The notes below the pieces were generated by a model. It was not told the DNA's origin and ran no database searches. It saw only the letters and a program-made list of their open reading frames with translations. The translations under genes were made by a program, and so were the position numbers. Positions 37,424 through 45,977 of a stretch of DNA of 64,000 nt are shown piece after piece. The DNA is from a virus, in IMG/VR virus record IMGVR_UViG_3300045974_000102, positions 51,883 through 115,882 of that record, one strand, 5' to 3'. The first letter of the stretch is position 1. Every line of letters begins with the position of its first letter.

Positions 37424-38049
37424 TAGCCGGTCACTCTTAGTTCTGAACCATAAGAGATATCAATGAAATAGTCTCTTATAGTAAGCATGGTTGGAGGATT
37501 TTGTCGCCATGACATACGCATTCTAATAGGTATGTATTGAGTATTCGGCGCTCCAGGCACACCTAGACTTGGAATTACTAACACTGGACGTTTAGTAGCC
37601 CACATTGCACCAGAAAGCTCACTATAGCCCCAACTAAATCTAACAGTTAGATCACCAGTATCTACAAGGTTATATCCGGCCTTATACATACCAGTCACAA
37701 CAGCAGTGCCAGTTGGAACTACGGTAGTGGAAATCTGAGCTACAGTGGCAGAATGATCAGTGCCATTTAAGTTGAATGTAGAATAAACATCAGTATATGT
37801 GATAGTGCCAGTAGATGGTGCCTCACTACTATTTAATGGTGCAGTCATTAAAGAGACAACTACATTTTTATAGTATTTGTCTACTGCATCATTACGTATA
37901 TACATAACAGTCTCTAGCGAGTTGTTATATGCTGTAAAGTCTAAGGCAAATGGCATAATTACTGGATTGGTGTAAGCGCCATTCATGCTGATAGATTTAT
38001 CTAACACCTTGTTAGAAAAAGGAATTTGCTCTTGGTATAAATTAATCAT
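37423..38049 (-). CDS. Beta-rich structural protein, unknown
   Basis: 208 residues from ATG 38049 (SD GGAG six bases upstream; an in-frame TTG at 38067 would overlap terminase). Strand-rich: MPFALDFTAYNNSLETVMYI, DLTVRFSWGYSELSGAMW and YIPIRMRMSWRQ. Looks like a beta-sandwich virion protein. Located between terminase and portal. Confidence 0.4.
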   Translation of the reverse strand: MINLYQEQIPFSNKVLDKSISMNGAYTNPVIMPFALDFTAYNNSLETVMYIRNDAVDKYYKNVVVSLMTAPLNSSEAPSTGTITYTDVYSTFNLNGTDHSATVAQISTTVVPTGTAVVTGMYKAGYNLVDTGDLTVRFSWGYSELSGAMWATKRPVLVIPSLGVPGAPNTQYIPIRMRMSWRQNPPTMLTIRDYFIDISYGSELRVTG

Positions 38050-38059
38050 GACGACTCCA

Positions 38060-39865
38060 TTAATCAATAGATCTTCTTATGACAGAATTAGTCCTCTTCC
38101 ATGAAATCATATGCGGCCTTTTTATATTACCCCTATTTAGAGTGCGAGAGATAATTATTTCTGGCCCTAATTCACTTCTGTCTATGAAACTACGCTCATC
38201 CAAGTATATTGGCTCTGGACTATTATCTGTTAATAAAATAATACTTCCATATTTGGTCTCATTTTTTTGAGACTCATTAGGAGCTAGGATATCTTTGGTA
38301 GAAAACGTAGCTGATGACATTAGTATTCTTCTGAATAATTCGCCATAGAACTTAATTATACCATACAAAGCTAACATTAAAGAGTCTATATTATGGTCTT
38401 CAATGCCATCTTTCTTATCAAATCCATATTGTTCTACACCTTTAGCTGTTACGTTAAGTAGTTTGTAGTTTTCTAAGCTTTTTACCAAGTCTTCGTCTTC
38501 TTTGTCAAAGTTCAAGCATACCATATTATTTATAGGCTCAAATAGTCTAGAAACCTGACCAACTATGAATGATTTAGTAGTTTTACGTTGAACTTCTCTA
38601 TTGAATGGATCTTCTATCTCCATAAAGGCACCAAACTCAATTGCCTCTAAAGTATAGCGTATTTGTGCATCTGGGTGTATTCCACCTACTTTTGGTGCAA
38701 TCATCATAGACCAGCGTTTAAGCTCTTCTATTATTGTATGTCCATAGCCATAATCTGCCATCCAATGCTTAGGTATCCACTTTCTGTTAAGGTCAATGAA
38801 TGCTTGCTTAGCTATTGTGCTATTCCAGGATGCAGATGAAACTATCTTCTTGTCTACAACGTTGATATGTCCTGAATCAGGATTAAAGCCAACAATATAA
38901 AAGTAAGTGCCAACTGCAGGACCATTCCAGTCTACTCCTCCAAAGTAAATATAACCAGGCTCTCTTATATTATCTTCATAGCGCCTGTCTACTTTTGCTA
39001 AATCTATACCTCTTAAGTTGAAAGGACCACCAGATAAATCAGGGAATTCAGCTTCGCATTCCTGCATAAAGCCTGTTTCGCCTAATAACTTCTTAAATCT
39101 CTTAATCTGGCCAGCCATTTCTTTAACGTCATAGATAGAAACATGTATCTCAGTATACTCAGGATCGTCTCTACAGCCTTTATAAAACATATTACCCCTA
39201 CCCTTAGGAGTAGAGGTCATTAAGATAGAGGCATTGTCTTCTTTAGACAAAATAACAGCTAAAACGTCTGCTAATACTTCAGAAGGCACAATTGCTGCTT
39301 CGTCTATGTAAATCCAGTCTGCTGTCTGTCCACGGACGCCAGGTCCAGCAATCATAAGGGTAATCTTAGAGCCGTTTTCAAAATTAATGATGTATACGGG
39401 ACTCATACTCTTATTGCTAATAGCATGTTTAAGCTCTGGTGTCTTATATAAGCAGTCTCTGAGAATATATTCATCCCATAGTTTCTTGATTTGCACCTCT
39501 TGTGGGGTGATGATTAGGGCGGAAACGTTCTCGTTAGTAAGGACAAAATGCATAATTCTATAAACAAATGCTAAAGACTTGCCAGACTGACGACATTGTC
39601 GTGCAACTATATTTTTAGAAGAACAAAGAAGAGCTTTTCGTTGATACCAACGTGCAGGTTTGCCATATACCTTCTCAAAGAAATAGGTAGCATCAAACAT
39701 CCATCTAGCATCATGCTCTTCAAAACCATTCTCAATAGCGTATTTAACATCTTGCTCTACAGTAATACCTGTGCATCTAACAGTAAACTCACCATATTTA
39801 GCTATTTGCTTCTTTATACAGTCTTTACATATAGTATTCTGGAAACACTTTGCATTTAAGTTCAT
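38060..39865 (-). CDS. terL: Terminase large subunit
   Basis: 601 residues. ATPase: Walker A RQCRQSGKS (89-97), Walker B WIYIDEAA (D188, E189), coupling motif MTSTPKG (216-222). RNase H-like nuclease: VDWNGP (D312), MADYGYGH (D371) and EDHNIDSLMLAL (about 489-500) supply the acidic triad. The N-terminus has a small Cys cluster (C7, C13, C16). It cuts concatemeric DNA and pumps it into proheads through the portal. Placed at the head of the packaging-head gene order. Confidence 0.95.
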   Translation of the reverse strand: MNLNAKCFQNTICKDCIKKQIAKYGEFTVRCTGITVEQDVKYAIENGFEEHDARWMFDATYFFEKVYGKPARWYQRKALLCSSKNIVARQCRQSGKSLAFVYRIMHFVLTNENVSALIITPQEVQIKKLWDEYILRDCLYKTPELKHAISNKSMSPVYIINFENGSKITLMIAGPGVRGQTADWIYIDEAAIVPSEVLADVLAVILSKEDNASILMTSTPKGRGNMFYKGCRDDPEYTEIHVSIYDVKEMAGQIKRFKKLLGETGFMQECEAEFPDLSGGPFNLRGIDLAKVDRRYEDNIREPGYIYFGGVDWNGPAVGTYFYIVGFNPDSGHINVVDKKIVSSASWNSTIAKQAFIDLNRKWIPKHWMADYGYGHTIIEELKRWSMMIAPKVGGIHPDAQIRYTLEAIEFGAFMEIEDPFNREVQRKTTKSFIVGQVSRLFEPINNMVCLNFDKEDEDLVKSLENYKLLNVTAKGVEQYGFDKKDGIEDHNIDSLMLALYGIIKFYGELFRRILMSSATFSTKDILAPNESQKNETKYGSIILLTDNSPEPIYLDERSFIDRSELGPEIIISRTLNRGNIKRPHMISWKRTNSVIRRSID

Positions 39866-39867
39866 AA

Positions 39868-40695
39868 TTACCTTCTGCCGTTTCTTTGACCATTTACAGG
39901 TTTTGTTAAAGAACCAAAGCCGCCCAAGCCAGCTCCAATAGCTACAGCGCCTCTCATAGCCTTACCTTCCATCCAACCTCTTGTTTGAGGATCTGCGACA
40001 TTGAAGTCAGTCATTTTAAGTATTTTATTCATCATAGCATTCTTTTGTAGGAGTGGGTTCTTTATCTGAGCATTGTATGTGCCCATATGTATGCCTTTCC
40101 TAATACCACCTGCCATTCCAGCTGCACCACCTAGTAATGCTCCACCAACAGTAGCCTTAGCCATTCCCCAAGCATCATCACCATCAAAACCGCGACCATT
40201 AGCCATATTAATAGCTGCACCTGCGGCGCTGCTAACGCCACCTGCTATAGCACCTGTCTTAACCATTCTACCAAAGTGACCACCCTCTACGTGCTTCATG
40301 AAGCCTGGGCCGAAACCGGCAGCTGCATCTTTCATTCCAGGACTAATATGGCCTCGTATCTTATCAAAAGCGCCAAATGGACCAGATCCAGAGAAGAAGC
40401 CACCTCCACCAGCGCCAGCATTTACAGCTTCTACGCTTGGGCCCCCTGGTCCACCAACTCTTCCGCCTGGGCCACCACCCATGGCTCCTACCTTAGCACG
40501 TGGTGCATCAGCAGCGAATAGTTGATCACCTAGTTGTCCAGCATTACCAGCAGCTGTTCGTCCAGGATGAGGTACATGTGCAGGGATAACATCACCAAAC
40601 TGGCCAGCTAATTTATCTGCTTCTACACCTACTTGCGCTCCTTTTCCTCTTAGAAATTTTTTAGCCCATCCCATTCCCTTATTAATTAAGCCCAT
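39868..40695 (-). CDS. Gly/Ala-rich membrane-active virion protein (candidate)
   Basis: 275 residues. Contains Gly-rich stretches (GGGPGGRVGGPGGP, AGAGGGGFFSGSGPFGAF) and glycine-zipper-like hydrophobic helices (TGAIAGGVSSAAGAAINMA, GGALLGGAAGMAGG), ending GQRNGRR. Glycine zippers often insert into or span membranes. With its two upstream neighbours it forms a trio resembling ejected internal head proteins, but no family is recognised. Confidence 0.4.
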   Translation of the reverse strand: MGLINKGMGWAKKFLRGKGAQVGVEADKLAGQFGDVIPAHVPHPGRTAAGNAGQLGDQLFAADAPRAKVGAMGGGPGGRVGGPGGPSVEAVNAGAGGGGFFSGSGPFGAFDKIRGHISPGMKDAAAGFGPGFMKHVEGGHFGRMVKTGAIAGGVSSAAGAAINMANGRGFDGDDAWGMAKATVGGALLGGAAGMAGGIRKGIHMGTYNAQIKNPLLQKNAMMNKILKMTDFNVADPQTRGWMEGKAMRGAVAIGAGLGGFGSLTKPVNGQRNGRR

Positions 40696-40704
40696 AGTTT
40701 ACTC

Positions 40705-41436
40705 CTATTTTAAATTCTTTAAAACTGCATACATTGCTCTTTTACCACTTTGCTGCATTTTGCTACCACCTGCAGAAGTTAATTCAGCAGAGAATGTTTT
40801 TGCCTTTGATCTGTTCTTATATGCGCTATTAAGCATCTTTCTAAGTCCAATAGCTTCGTCTTCACTAACATTAGGAAATCTAGACTTGTTCGTGATTTTT
40901 CCTTCTGGCCTGACTCCATCTAAGTCTAATATATCAGTTCTCTTCTTCCATCTTGATGATTGACTAACAAGGCCATGTTCGAGAGTATCAGCGTTATGCG
41001 CATATCTATATAGGGCCGCTCCTTCAACATTTGGATAATTCTTAAATACAGTATCTTCTGGCTTAAAGTGAAATCCCATCCTCTTTAGACCTTTACCATA
41101 AGCACGGAAGCGTTTCTCGTCTGTTCCTTGAACAATCATAAGCCCTGGCTGAAGTCTATTCTCTTCTATCATATCTCTTAGCAGTCCTTTGGCCCACATT
41201 AACCCTTCAAGGCCAGACTTGCCAGTTGACTTATCATTTATAGCCCTTCCGCCCAATTTACCATTCCACCAAGACTTTATTTGCTTTTCAGTGTCGCCTA
41301 TTCCAAAGCCTATTTCATACCAAGGTGACCCGCCTTCTTGTGGAAACTTATTTAAAAAGAAACCAGCTTTCTGTCCTGAGTTTAACTCCTTGAACCATCT
41401 CGCATGGCTGCTATTAAAGTATGAAGGAGCTTCCAT
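40705..41436 (-). CDS. Unknown protein with possible GNAT-like core
   Basis: 243 residues. The stretch GLMIVQGTDEKRFRAYGKGL followed by KRMGF resembles the strand-helix end of GNAT acetyltransferases (conserved Y..LGF), and the preceding GLLRDMIEENRLQPG could be the matching helix. The acetyl-CoA loop (R/Q-x-x-G-x-G/A) is not clear, so the resemblance may be coincidental. The remainder is basic. Member of the trio between metallophosphoesterase and terminase. Confidence 0.35.
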   Translation of the reverse strand: MEAPSYFNSSHARWFKELNSGQKAGFFLNKFPQEGGSPWYEIGFGIGDTEKQIKSWWNGKLGGRAINDKSTGKSGLEGLMWAKGLLRDMIEENRLQPGLMIVQGTDEKRFRAYGKGLKRMGFHFKPEDTVFKNYPNVEGAALYRYAHNADTLEHGLVSQSSRWKKRTDILDLDGVRPEGKITNKSRFPNVSEDEAIGLRKMLNSAYKNRSKAKTFSAELTSAGGSKMQQSGKRAMYAVLKNLK

Positions 41437-41439
41437 TTC

Positions 41440-42228
41440 TTATCTCGAATGGTAGATTCTAGCTACCGATTGCATTCTTGATGAATAGTTCTGCATAGCA
41501 GCGCCTATTTGGTCATAAGAGCTCATATCCTGTTTTCTAGTGTCAAAATAGTTGGTATCATAGTGTATTCTCTTAAATGACTTAGAATCTGCATTAGCCA
41601 TATCCATTATCCCGCCAACTGCACCTAAAGCTGCAGAACCCAAGATTCCTACACCCATAATGCCTAGAGTAACTCCTACATCGAACTTCCATGTCTGGCG
41701 CATGGTAGACATACCACTTTTCAGTAGATATCTCTTATCTGCACCTTTGATAATAGCCTTAGCCTCAGCTCCTGCTAATGACAGCCCTGTGCCTTGAGCA
41801 ACTCCTCTACGGCTTATTCTTTCAAGCATTTCACCGTTTTCACGGTAGAACGTCTTGCCTCTAAAAGCCCCGCCAGTTCTAAAGACCTCCTGGCCTCTAA
41901 GACCTAAGGTATCTCTTATAGATTGGTGTGCTGTCAAGCCAAGGAACAAAGCGTCCATCCCTAGCATCCCACCCTGTTCACCAAGCTTCCTGAAGCCGTC
42001 AGGATCATTAGTAAGAGCATTGTTCCAAGCTGTCTCACCAATCTCACCTACACCTTTCGCTGTATCAGCCAAGGACATAGCAAAGAATAAAGGATTTATA
42101 TTAATCTTAGCGCCAAATACTGGTTTATCAGAGACCTTTGCATGATGGTTAAGAGCTCTAGAGCCGCCCCTCATTACCTGCTCTAAAAGCTCTCCAGCTA
42201 GCATTACTCCTACGAATCCAAAACTCAT
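41440..42228 (-). CDS. Putative internal/ejection protein with glycine-zipper helix
   Basis: 262 residues. The N-terminal FGFVGVMLAGELLEQVMRGG and the C-terminal TLGIMGVGILGSAALGAVGG segments are hydrophobic and Gly/Ala rich, like membrane-inserting helices. The rest is polar and basic. End motif MQNYSSRMQSVARIYHSR. No family recognised; 3-base gap to the neighbouring gene suggests one operon. Confidence 0.4.
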   Translation of the reverse strand: MSFGFVGVMLAGELLEQVMRGGSRALNHHAKVSDKPVFGAKININPLFFAMSLADTAKGVGEIGETAWNNALTNDPDGFRKLGEQGGMLGMDALFLGLTAHQSIRDTLGLRGQEVFRTGGAFRGKTFYRENGEMLERISRRGVAQGTGLSLAGAEAKAIIKGADKRYLLKSGMSTMRQTWKFDVGVTLGIMGVGILGSAALGAVGGIMDMANADSKSFKRIHYDTNYFDTRKQDMSSYDQIGAAMQNYSSRMQSVARIYHSR

Positions 42229-42238
42229 AATAAGCTCC

Positions 42239-42601
42239 TTATTCTATAACTTCTTCTACGTGTGTTTCGGGGCGCTCTAACTGTAAGGCGCAATGATCTT
42301 TACCGAATATAGCATTAATTACTTTAGCACATATCTTAGCTAACCAATTAGTGCCTTCATATCTACCAATTCTAGAACTTAGAGTTTCATCAGGAGAACC
42401 ACCAAATATCGTATTAATGTCCTGGTCCCAGCCTATAAAGGCATTCTTTATATAAAGCTTGATCTCACCCTTATTAAAGATGAGATAGAGTGGTGCAAAG
42501 ACAATAGTAAGAGCAAAAAACCTAATTAGCACCAAAGGTGCGCTTATCGCAGTATTATAAGCAACTAAACTTCCTATAATAACCTTTTCATACAGTTTCA
42601 T
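42239..42601 (-). CDS. Small conserved phage membrane protein
   Basis: 120 residues from ATG 42601 behind GGAGG (an earlier in-frame start lacks an SD). Two N-terminal membrane segments (VIIGSLVAYNTAISAPLVLI, FFALTIVFAPLYLIF) precede a soluble part with WDQDINTIFGGSPDETLSSR and NAIFGKDHCALQLE. The DxDINxxxGGxPDETLSSRxxR...DHC pattern is one I recall from many tailed-phage hypothetical proteins often found near lysis or head genes. Function unknown. Confidence 0.55.
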   Translation of the reverse strand: MKLYEKVIIGSLVAYNTAISAPLVLIRFFALTIVFAPLYLIFNKGEIKLYIKNAFIGWDQDINTIFGGSPDETLSSRIGRYEGTNWLAKICAKVINAIFGKDHCALQLERPETHVEEVIE

Positions 42602-42797
42602 TCTTAGCCTCCAATAGCTCTTTAACAGTAAGAGGGATCTCAAATACTGTTAGGTCATTAGCATCAACAAAACTATCAATGGAGCCGAAAAAAGTATTCG
42701 GCTCCTTCATGAAGTTAGTTTCAATAACACTATATTTTCTATCTATATCATTGAAAAATACATTTACATTGAAGCCTTTAGATTTATCAATACTCAT
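42588..42797 (-). CDS. Small protein, unknown
   Basis: 69 residues, mixed strand/helix (GFNVNVFFNDIDRKYSVIE). It overlaps the metallophosphoesterase stop by 11 bases and the membrane protein start by 14 bases, so translation is probably coupled. No family recognised. Confidence 0.45.
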   Translation of the reverse strand: MSIDKSKGFNVNVFFNDIDRKYSVIETNFMKEPNTFFGSIDSFVDANDLTVFEIPLTVKELLEAKNETV

Positions 42798-43917
42798 ACA
42801 TTAATCTCTCTAGGCTGATTTGCTCAAGGTCGAATCTTCCAGGAGCCCAGTGGGTTAAGATTGAGAGTCCTTTCCAGTAAGCATTTGCGCCACCTTCCGC
42901 GTATTCATCAGTATTTTCAAAGAAACAACCAGCAGTATAAACCTGCACAAGATCATTACTTCCATGCCGAAAACAATTCGAAAGCTCAGCACGATGAGTA
43001 TGACCAAACACAAGAGACTTAGCAGTAAGCTTAGAGGCCTTTTGAGTACAAGACTCACCTCCGACAGGCATGTTTGCAGCATTTTGAGGGGCATGGGTAA
43101 ATAGTACTCCTTCGACCTCGTAATAGCGTCTGTATGGGATAAGTGAGGTAATACCCTTACTATAGAGCTGTAAGTCCTCTACAAGGTCAATATGGCCGTC
43201 TAGCGTAGGGTTTTGTTCTAGGTATTTATCCACCCAAGACTCGTGGTTGCCTAATAACCAAATTATAGATGGGTTATAAGATTTATGTTTCTTGATAGGA
43301 GCCAAGATTCTATCGAGGGCTTCCCTACCTGCAGCTATATCTTCCTTATATCTTCTACCTTCCATAACAAGTCTATTATTCTTTTCCCAATGGGAAAGAG
43401 AAGCTAGAGTAAGAAAGTCACCCATGAAGATGATATTGTCTGGACGTCTTTCCTCTATGAGCTTAGCGGCACATGAGAACCTGGTTAAGTTGTCTTCTGG
43501 ACTTACATGACAATCAGGAATGACTAAGGTCTTGACCAAGGTCATCTCTGGAACTACAGTGGGCTCTTCTAGTCTTATCTTCTCTACTAGAGCATAATTA
43601 GCATTATCTGCCAGTATCTCAGTAAGAGTAGGCTTAATCCCTACGATAGTTCCTTTCTTCTGGACCTTATCCCAGAACTCATGGCTCTTTTCCTTAAGCA
43701 TAGGATTATTCTCTAAAAGGTCATGTGTTTCCTGGGCTGCCTTAACATGAGCATCATCATAAGTGCAGACTCTTGCCTTTTCTCTCTTTCTCTCTACAGC
43801 CTTAATGCTCCTTTCATATCCAGCATCTTTCAGTAGAGAAACAACTTCTACTGGTTTTCTATTAAAGTTCTTAGCTAATATTTTATTCTCTTCCAAAGTC
43901 CATTCATTTGATCTCAT
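42787..43917 (-). CDS. Calcineurin-like metallophosphoesterase with Myb/SANT-like N-terminus
   Basis: 376 residues. Residues 1-50 (EWTLEENKILAKNFNRKPVE, then SIKAVERKREKA) match the trihelical SANT/Myb-type DNA-binding pattern. From about 128 a metallophosphoesterase core has all metal ligands: PDCH (D135, H137), MGDF (D167), GNHE (N224, H225), FTHA (H275) and GHTH (H306, H308). Such enzymes hydrolyse phosphodiesters or phosphomonoesters with two metal ions. The DNA-binding-like fusion hints at a nucleic-acid substrate. Unlike Mre11 there is no obvious partner gene nearby. Confidence 0.8.
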   Translation of the reverse strand: MRSNEWTLEENKILAKNFNRKPVEVVSLLKDAGYERSIKAVERKREKARVCTYDDAHVKAAQETHDLLENNPMLKEKSHEFWDKVQKKGTIVGIKPTLTEILADNANYALVEKIRLEEPTVVPEMTLVKTLVIPDCHVSPEDNLTRFSCAAKLIEERRPDNIIFMGDFLTLASLSHWEKNNRLVMEGRRYKEDIAAGREALDRILAPIKKHKSYNPSIIWLLGNHESWVDKYLEQNPTLDGHIDLVEDLQLYSKGITSLIPYRRYYEVEGVLFTHAPQNAANMPVGGESCTQKASKLTAKSLVFGHTHRAELSNCFRHGSNDLVQVYTAGCFFENTDEYAEGGANAYWKGLSILTHWAPGRFDLEQISLERLMYEY

Positions 43918-43922
43918 AAAGT

Positions 43923-44699
43923 TTATATCCCGTCCTCAAGTATTTCAAAGTCTTGTAAAGCATTAAGCTCATCGTGAACATCATCAGCAGAGACAGACTT
44001 GGCTCTAGCATTCTGGAGCTTCTTTTTCATTGAAGAGATTTGTTTAATAGGACCATCCTTCGCCTCTTTCAATGCAGCCTGCTTCTTATACTGTTCTTTT
44101 CTTGTTGCCGTAAAGGATTCAAGCAATTGGATCTTCTTAGCCTGGAATTTCTCCTTAATAGATAAAGCATGGGAGATTTCTTCCTTTTCTATGATATTCC
44201 CGTCTTTGTCAACACCAATAACACTTCTCATACGCATATCAGTGTGCAAGTTAGAAAGAATAGCATTACAGCGATGTTCGATAAGTTCATACTCCACTAA
44301 TTGATTGATTAACACCATTTCTGAATAGTTGTCCAAATCTACTCCTAAAGATGTTATATACTTGCCAATGGCATCTGTCAAGATTTTATTCTCGTGAACG
44401 CACTCTCTACCTGTTGGACACTGGTCAATTCTGTATAGAGCACATCTGCTCTTATATAAACACTTAGGCTTGGTGCAGATCATTACCAGACCAGTAGAAG
44501 ACCCAAGCTCTATATTCCAAAACTCTTCCTGAAGTTTCTTAGCAGAAGCTGCATCAAACTGGATATCCTCGTATTGTGCCATCCTCATTGCAAGCACGGC
44601 ACCAACTTTCTCCATGCCTGTTTCTAGGTTGGTAGACATCCTCGTCATTATTTCTGCTAGACTTCCTCCCGGTGCTACTATCTCCACTATATTTACCAC
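43923..44699 (-). CDS. Cys-cluster protein, possible small terminase-like
   Basis: 258 residues from a GTG start at 44699 (SD GAGAGG). Residues 73-103 hold C75, C80, C86, C94 and C100 in CTKPKCLYKSRC..CPTGREC, which could bind zinc or an iron-sulfur cluster. The C-terminal half is helical and basic, including FTATRKEQYKKQ. ATRK-type helices occur in some phage small-terminase-like proteins and it lies upstream of terminase, but four genes intervene, so the assignment is tentative. It overlaps the upstream gene by 146 bases. Confidence 0.4.
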   Translation of the reverse strand: MVNIVEIVAPGGSLAEIMTRMSTNLETGMEKVGAVLAMRMAQYEDIQFDAASAKKLQEEFWNIELGSSTGLVMICTKPKCLYKSRCALYRIDQCPTGRECVHENKILTDAIGKYITSLGVDLDNYSEMVLINQLVEYELIEHRCNAILSNLHTDMRMRSVIGVDKDGNIIEKEEISHALSIKEKFQAKKIQLLESFTATRKEQYKKQAALKEAKDGPIKQISSMKKKLQNARAKSVSADDVHDELNALQDFEILEDGI

Positions 44700-45057
44700 G
44701 ACTACCTCTCTTTATTACAAAGACCACAGCAGATAAGAACTCTTTAGGATCTAACTTGATATTACTAACCATACATTTATCTAAAAAGGTTCTTACAGAC
44801 TGGAAAGTCTTTTCATCAGCTTTTATATAAGACTGATAAGTAAACTCTTCTTTCTTAGGCTTAGTTACCTTTAAAAACTCCAAACTTCCATATCTAACGT
44901 AAACATATCTATTTTCGTCATATCTAATTAAAATATAGTTCTTCTTTATTGGGCTCCAAGAACCGTGGGTAAACTTATTCCACATAGTGCTTGGTTGCCA
45001 AAGTGATATCTCAATGTCCAAAAGCGTTGCCGCTTTAATAGTTGCTTGCGCACCCAT
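44554..45057 (-). CDS. Unknown protein with C-terminal extension overlapping next gene
   Basis: 167 residues, start ATG 45057 with SD GGAGGG. The first 120 residues look like a normal globular protein (NYILIRYDENRYVYVRYGSL, FLDKCMVSNIKLDPKEFLSA). The last 48 (SRGKYSGDSSTGRKSSRNN, then WCRACNEDG) lie entirely inside the 5' end of the 258-residue gene in another frame and are low-complexity until the CRAC. Either a real overlap or a frame that simply stays open. Confidence 0.45.
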   Translation of the reverse strand: MGAQATIKAATLLDIEISLWQPSTMWNKFTHGSWSPIKKNYILIRYDENRYVYVRYGSLEFLKVTKPKKEEFTYQSYIKADEKTFQSVRTFLDKCMVSNIKLDPKEFLSAVVFVIKRGSRGKYSGDSSTGRKSSRNNDEDVYQPRNRHGESWCRACNEDGTIRGYPV

Positions 45058-45115
45058 AAATGCCCTCCACGAGACGAGCCCGTAGTGGCACCACGGACTC
45101 TAAATTTTATTTGGT

Positions 45116-45511
45116 TCAGATTTGTTCATAATAACTTCTCTCTTCCTCATCAGATTCATGTCTGATATCCATATCTCCATAGCTAGCGAGTTTAATTACA
45201 ATTGTGCTGGGCATATCTACACTAATAGATTCAGCATTAAAAGTGCCTTCAAAATAAACTTTAGTATAGCCTTGAACATAACACACAGAGACGTCCAAGA
45301 CAGAGTTTTTAAGTAGCCAGCCCCTAAACTTCTCTACTCCTGGAGCAATCTTCATAGCGATTATCAAGTTGTTATCTTTATCAAAAGTAGCACCTGTTAT
45401 TAAGTCCCTAGCGAGTTGATATCTTTTATTCCTACGAGCCAATCTTATACCATCAAGATAGTCGCCCATAGGGAATAAAGGATCTATACAGCAGTTAATG
45501 AAGTCTTCCAT
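45116..45511 (-). CDS. Unknown protein
   Basis: 131 residues, SD AAGGAG before ATG 45511. Strands dominate the C-terminal half (VLDVSVCYVQGYTKVYFEGT, ISVDMPSTIVIKLASYG) and the end is acidic (ESDEEERSYYEQ). No recognised domain. One-base overlap with the ribbon-helix-helix gene upstream implies co-translation. Confidence 0.45.
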   Translation of the reverse strand: MEDFINCCIDPLFPMGDYLDGIRLARRNKRYQLARDLITGATFDKDNNLIIAMKIAPGVEKFRGWLLKNSVLDVSVCYVQGYTKVYFEGTFNAESISVDMPSTIVIKLASYGDMDIRHESDEEERSYYEQI

Positions 45512-45660
45512 TAGTTCTCCTTTCTTTCATCAGTTAGAGCTTTACGTAAAAGGTCTAATACTGCTGGGGTAAATTTGTATTTCTTCTGTTCATGAGCATA
45601 GTCCATAACCTTAGTGAAAAGGTCTTCTGGTATATCAATGCTTTTCTTAATTGTAATCAT
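45511..45660 (-). CDS. Ribbon-helix-helix-like small DNA-binding protein
   Basis: 49 residues starting at ATG 45660 (SD AAGGAG). TIKKSIDIPEDLFTKVMDYA is a beta-strand plus first helix, and KFTPAVLDLLRKALTDE the second helix: the layout of Arc/MetJ-type ribbon-helix-helix regulators, which dimerise to place a two-strand ribbon in the DNA major groove. It could autoregulate this operon near the divergent region. Assignment from pattern only. Confidence 0.6.
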   Translation of the reverse strand: MITIKKSIDIPEDLFTKVMDYAHEQKKYKFTPAVLDLLRKALTDERKEN

Positions 45661-45691
45661 GTTCACGTCTTTCTCCTTGCCAGTAAAGGAA

Positions 45692-45720
45692 AAGCCAACC
45701 CTCTGTGAAAAGGTCGGCTT
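45692..45720 (-). terminator. Intrinsic terminator before RHH gene
   Basis: Minus-strand AAGCCGACC (45720-45712) pairs with GGTTGGCTT (45700-45692), with one G-U pair and an 11-base loop, followed by TTCCTTTACTG. It separates the caspase and membrane-protein genes from the rest of the operon. Confidence 0.65.
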
Positions 45721-45724
45721 TCTG

Positions 45725-45928
45725 TTATTCTACTATATAGTTTATGATTGAAGCTGCGGCACTAATGGATGCGATTGGACCTAAAATAGCTGCTACACCA
45801 AAACCTAGAACATTAATCTTGTTCCAGGCATGATTAGGAATATTTATATTATTTTTCCAGGCTTCAAAGATGATAAGGCTCATAACTCCAATTACTCCAT
45901 TTAAAATCCAGTACAAGACAAAAGTCAT
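45725..45928 (-). CDS. Small membrane protein (two spans)
   Basis: 67 residues. TFVLYWILNGVIGVMSLIIF (about 2-21) and VLGFGVAAILGPIASISAAA (about 40-59) are membrane segments joined by a short polar loop (KNNINIPNHAWNK). Holin-sized, but no lysis partner is recognised in the window. Encoded between caspase and the terminator at 45692-45720. Its pairing with a caspase-type protease is noteworthy. Confidence 0.6.
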   Translation of the reverse strand: MTFVLYWILNGVIGVMSLIIFEAWKNNINIPNHAWNKINVLGFGVAAILGPIASISAAASIINYIVE

Positions 45929-45977
45929 GTTGTACTCCTTGAATGTTTAATTGGTAATAACTGGGAGCCTTATTTTA

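Noticed and set aside
40705-41436. Firm GNAT acetyltransferase assignment
   Set aside because: Only the Y..LGF-like end is suggestive; the acetyl-CoA binding loop could not be found.
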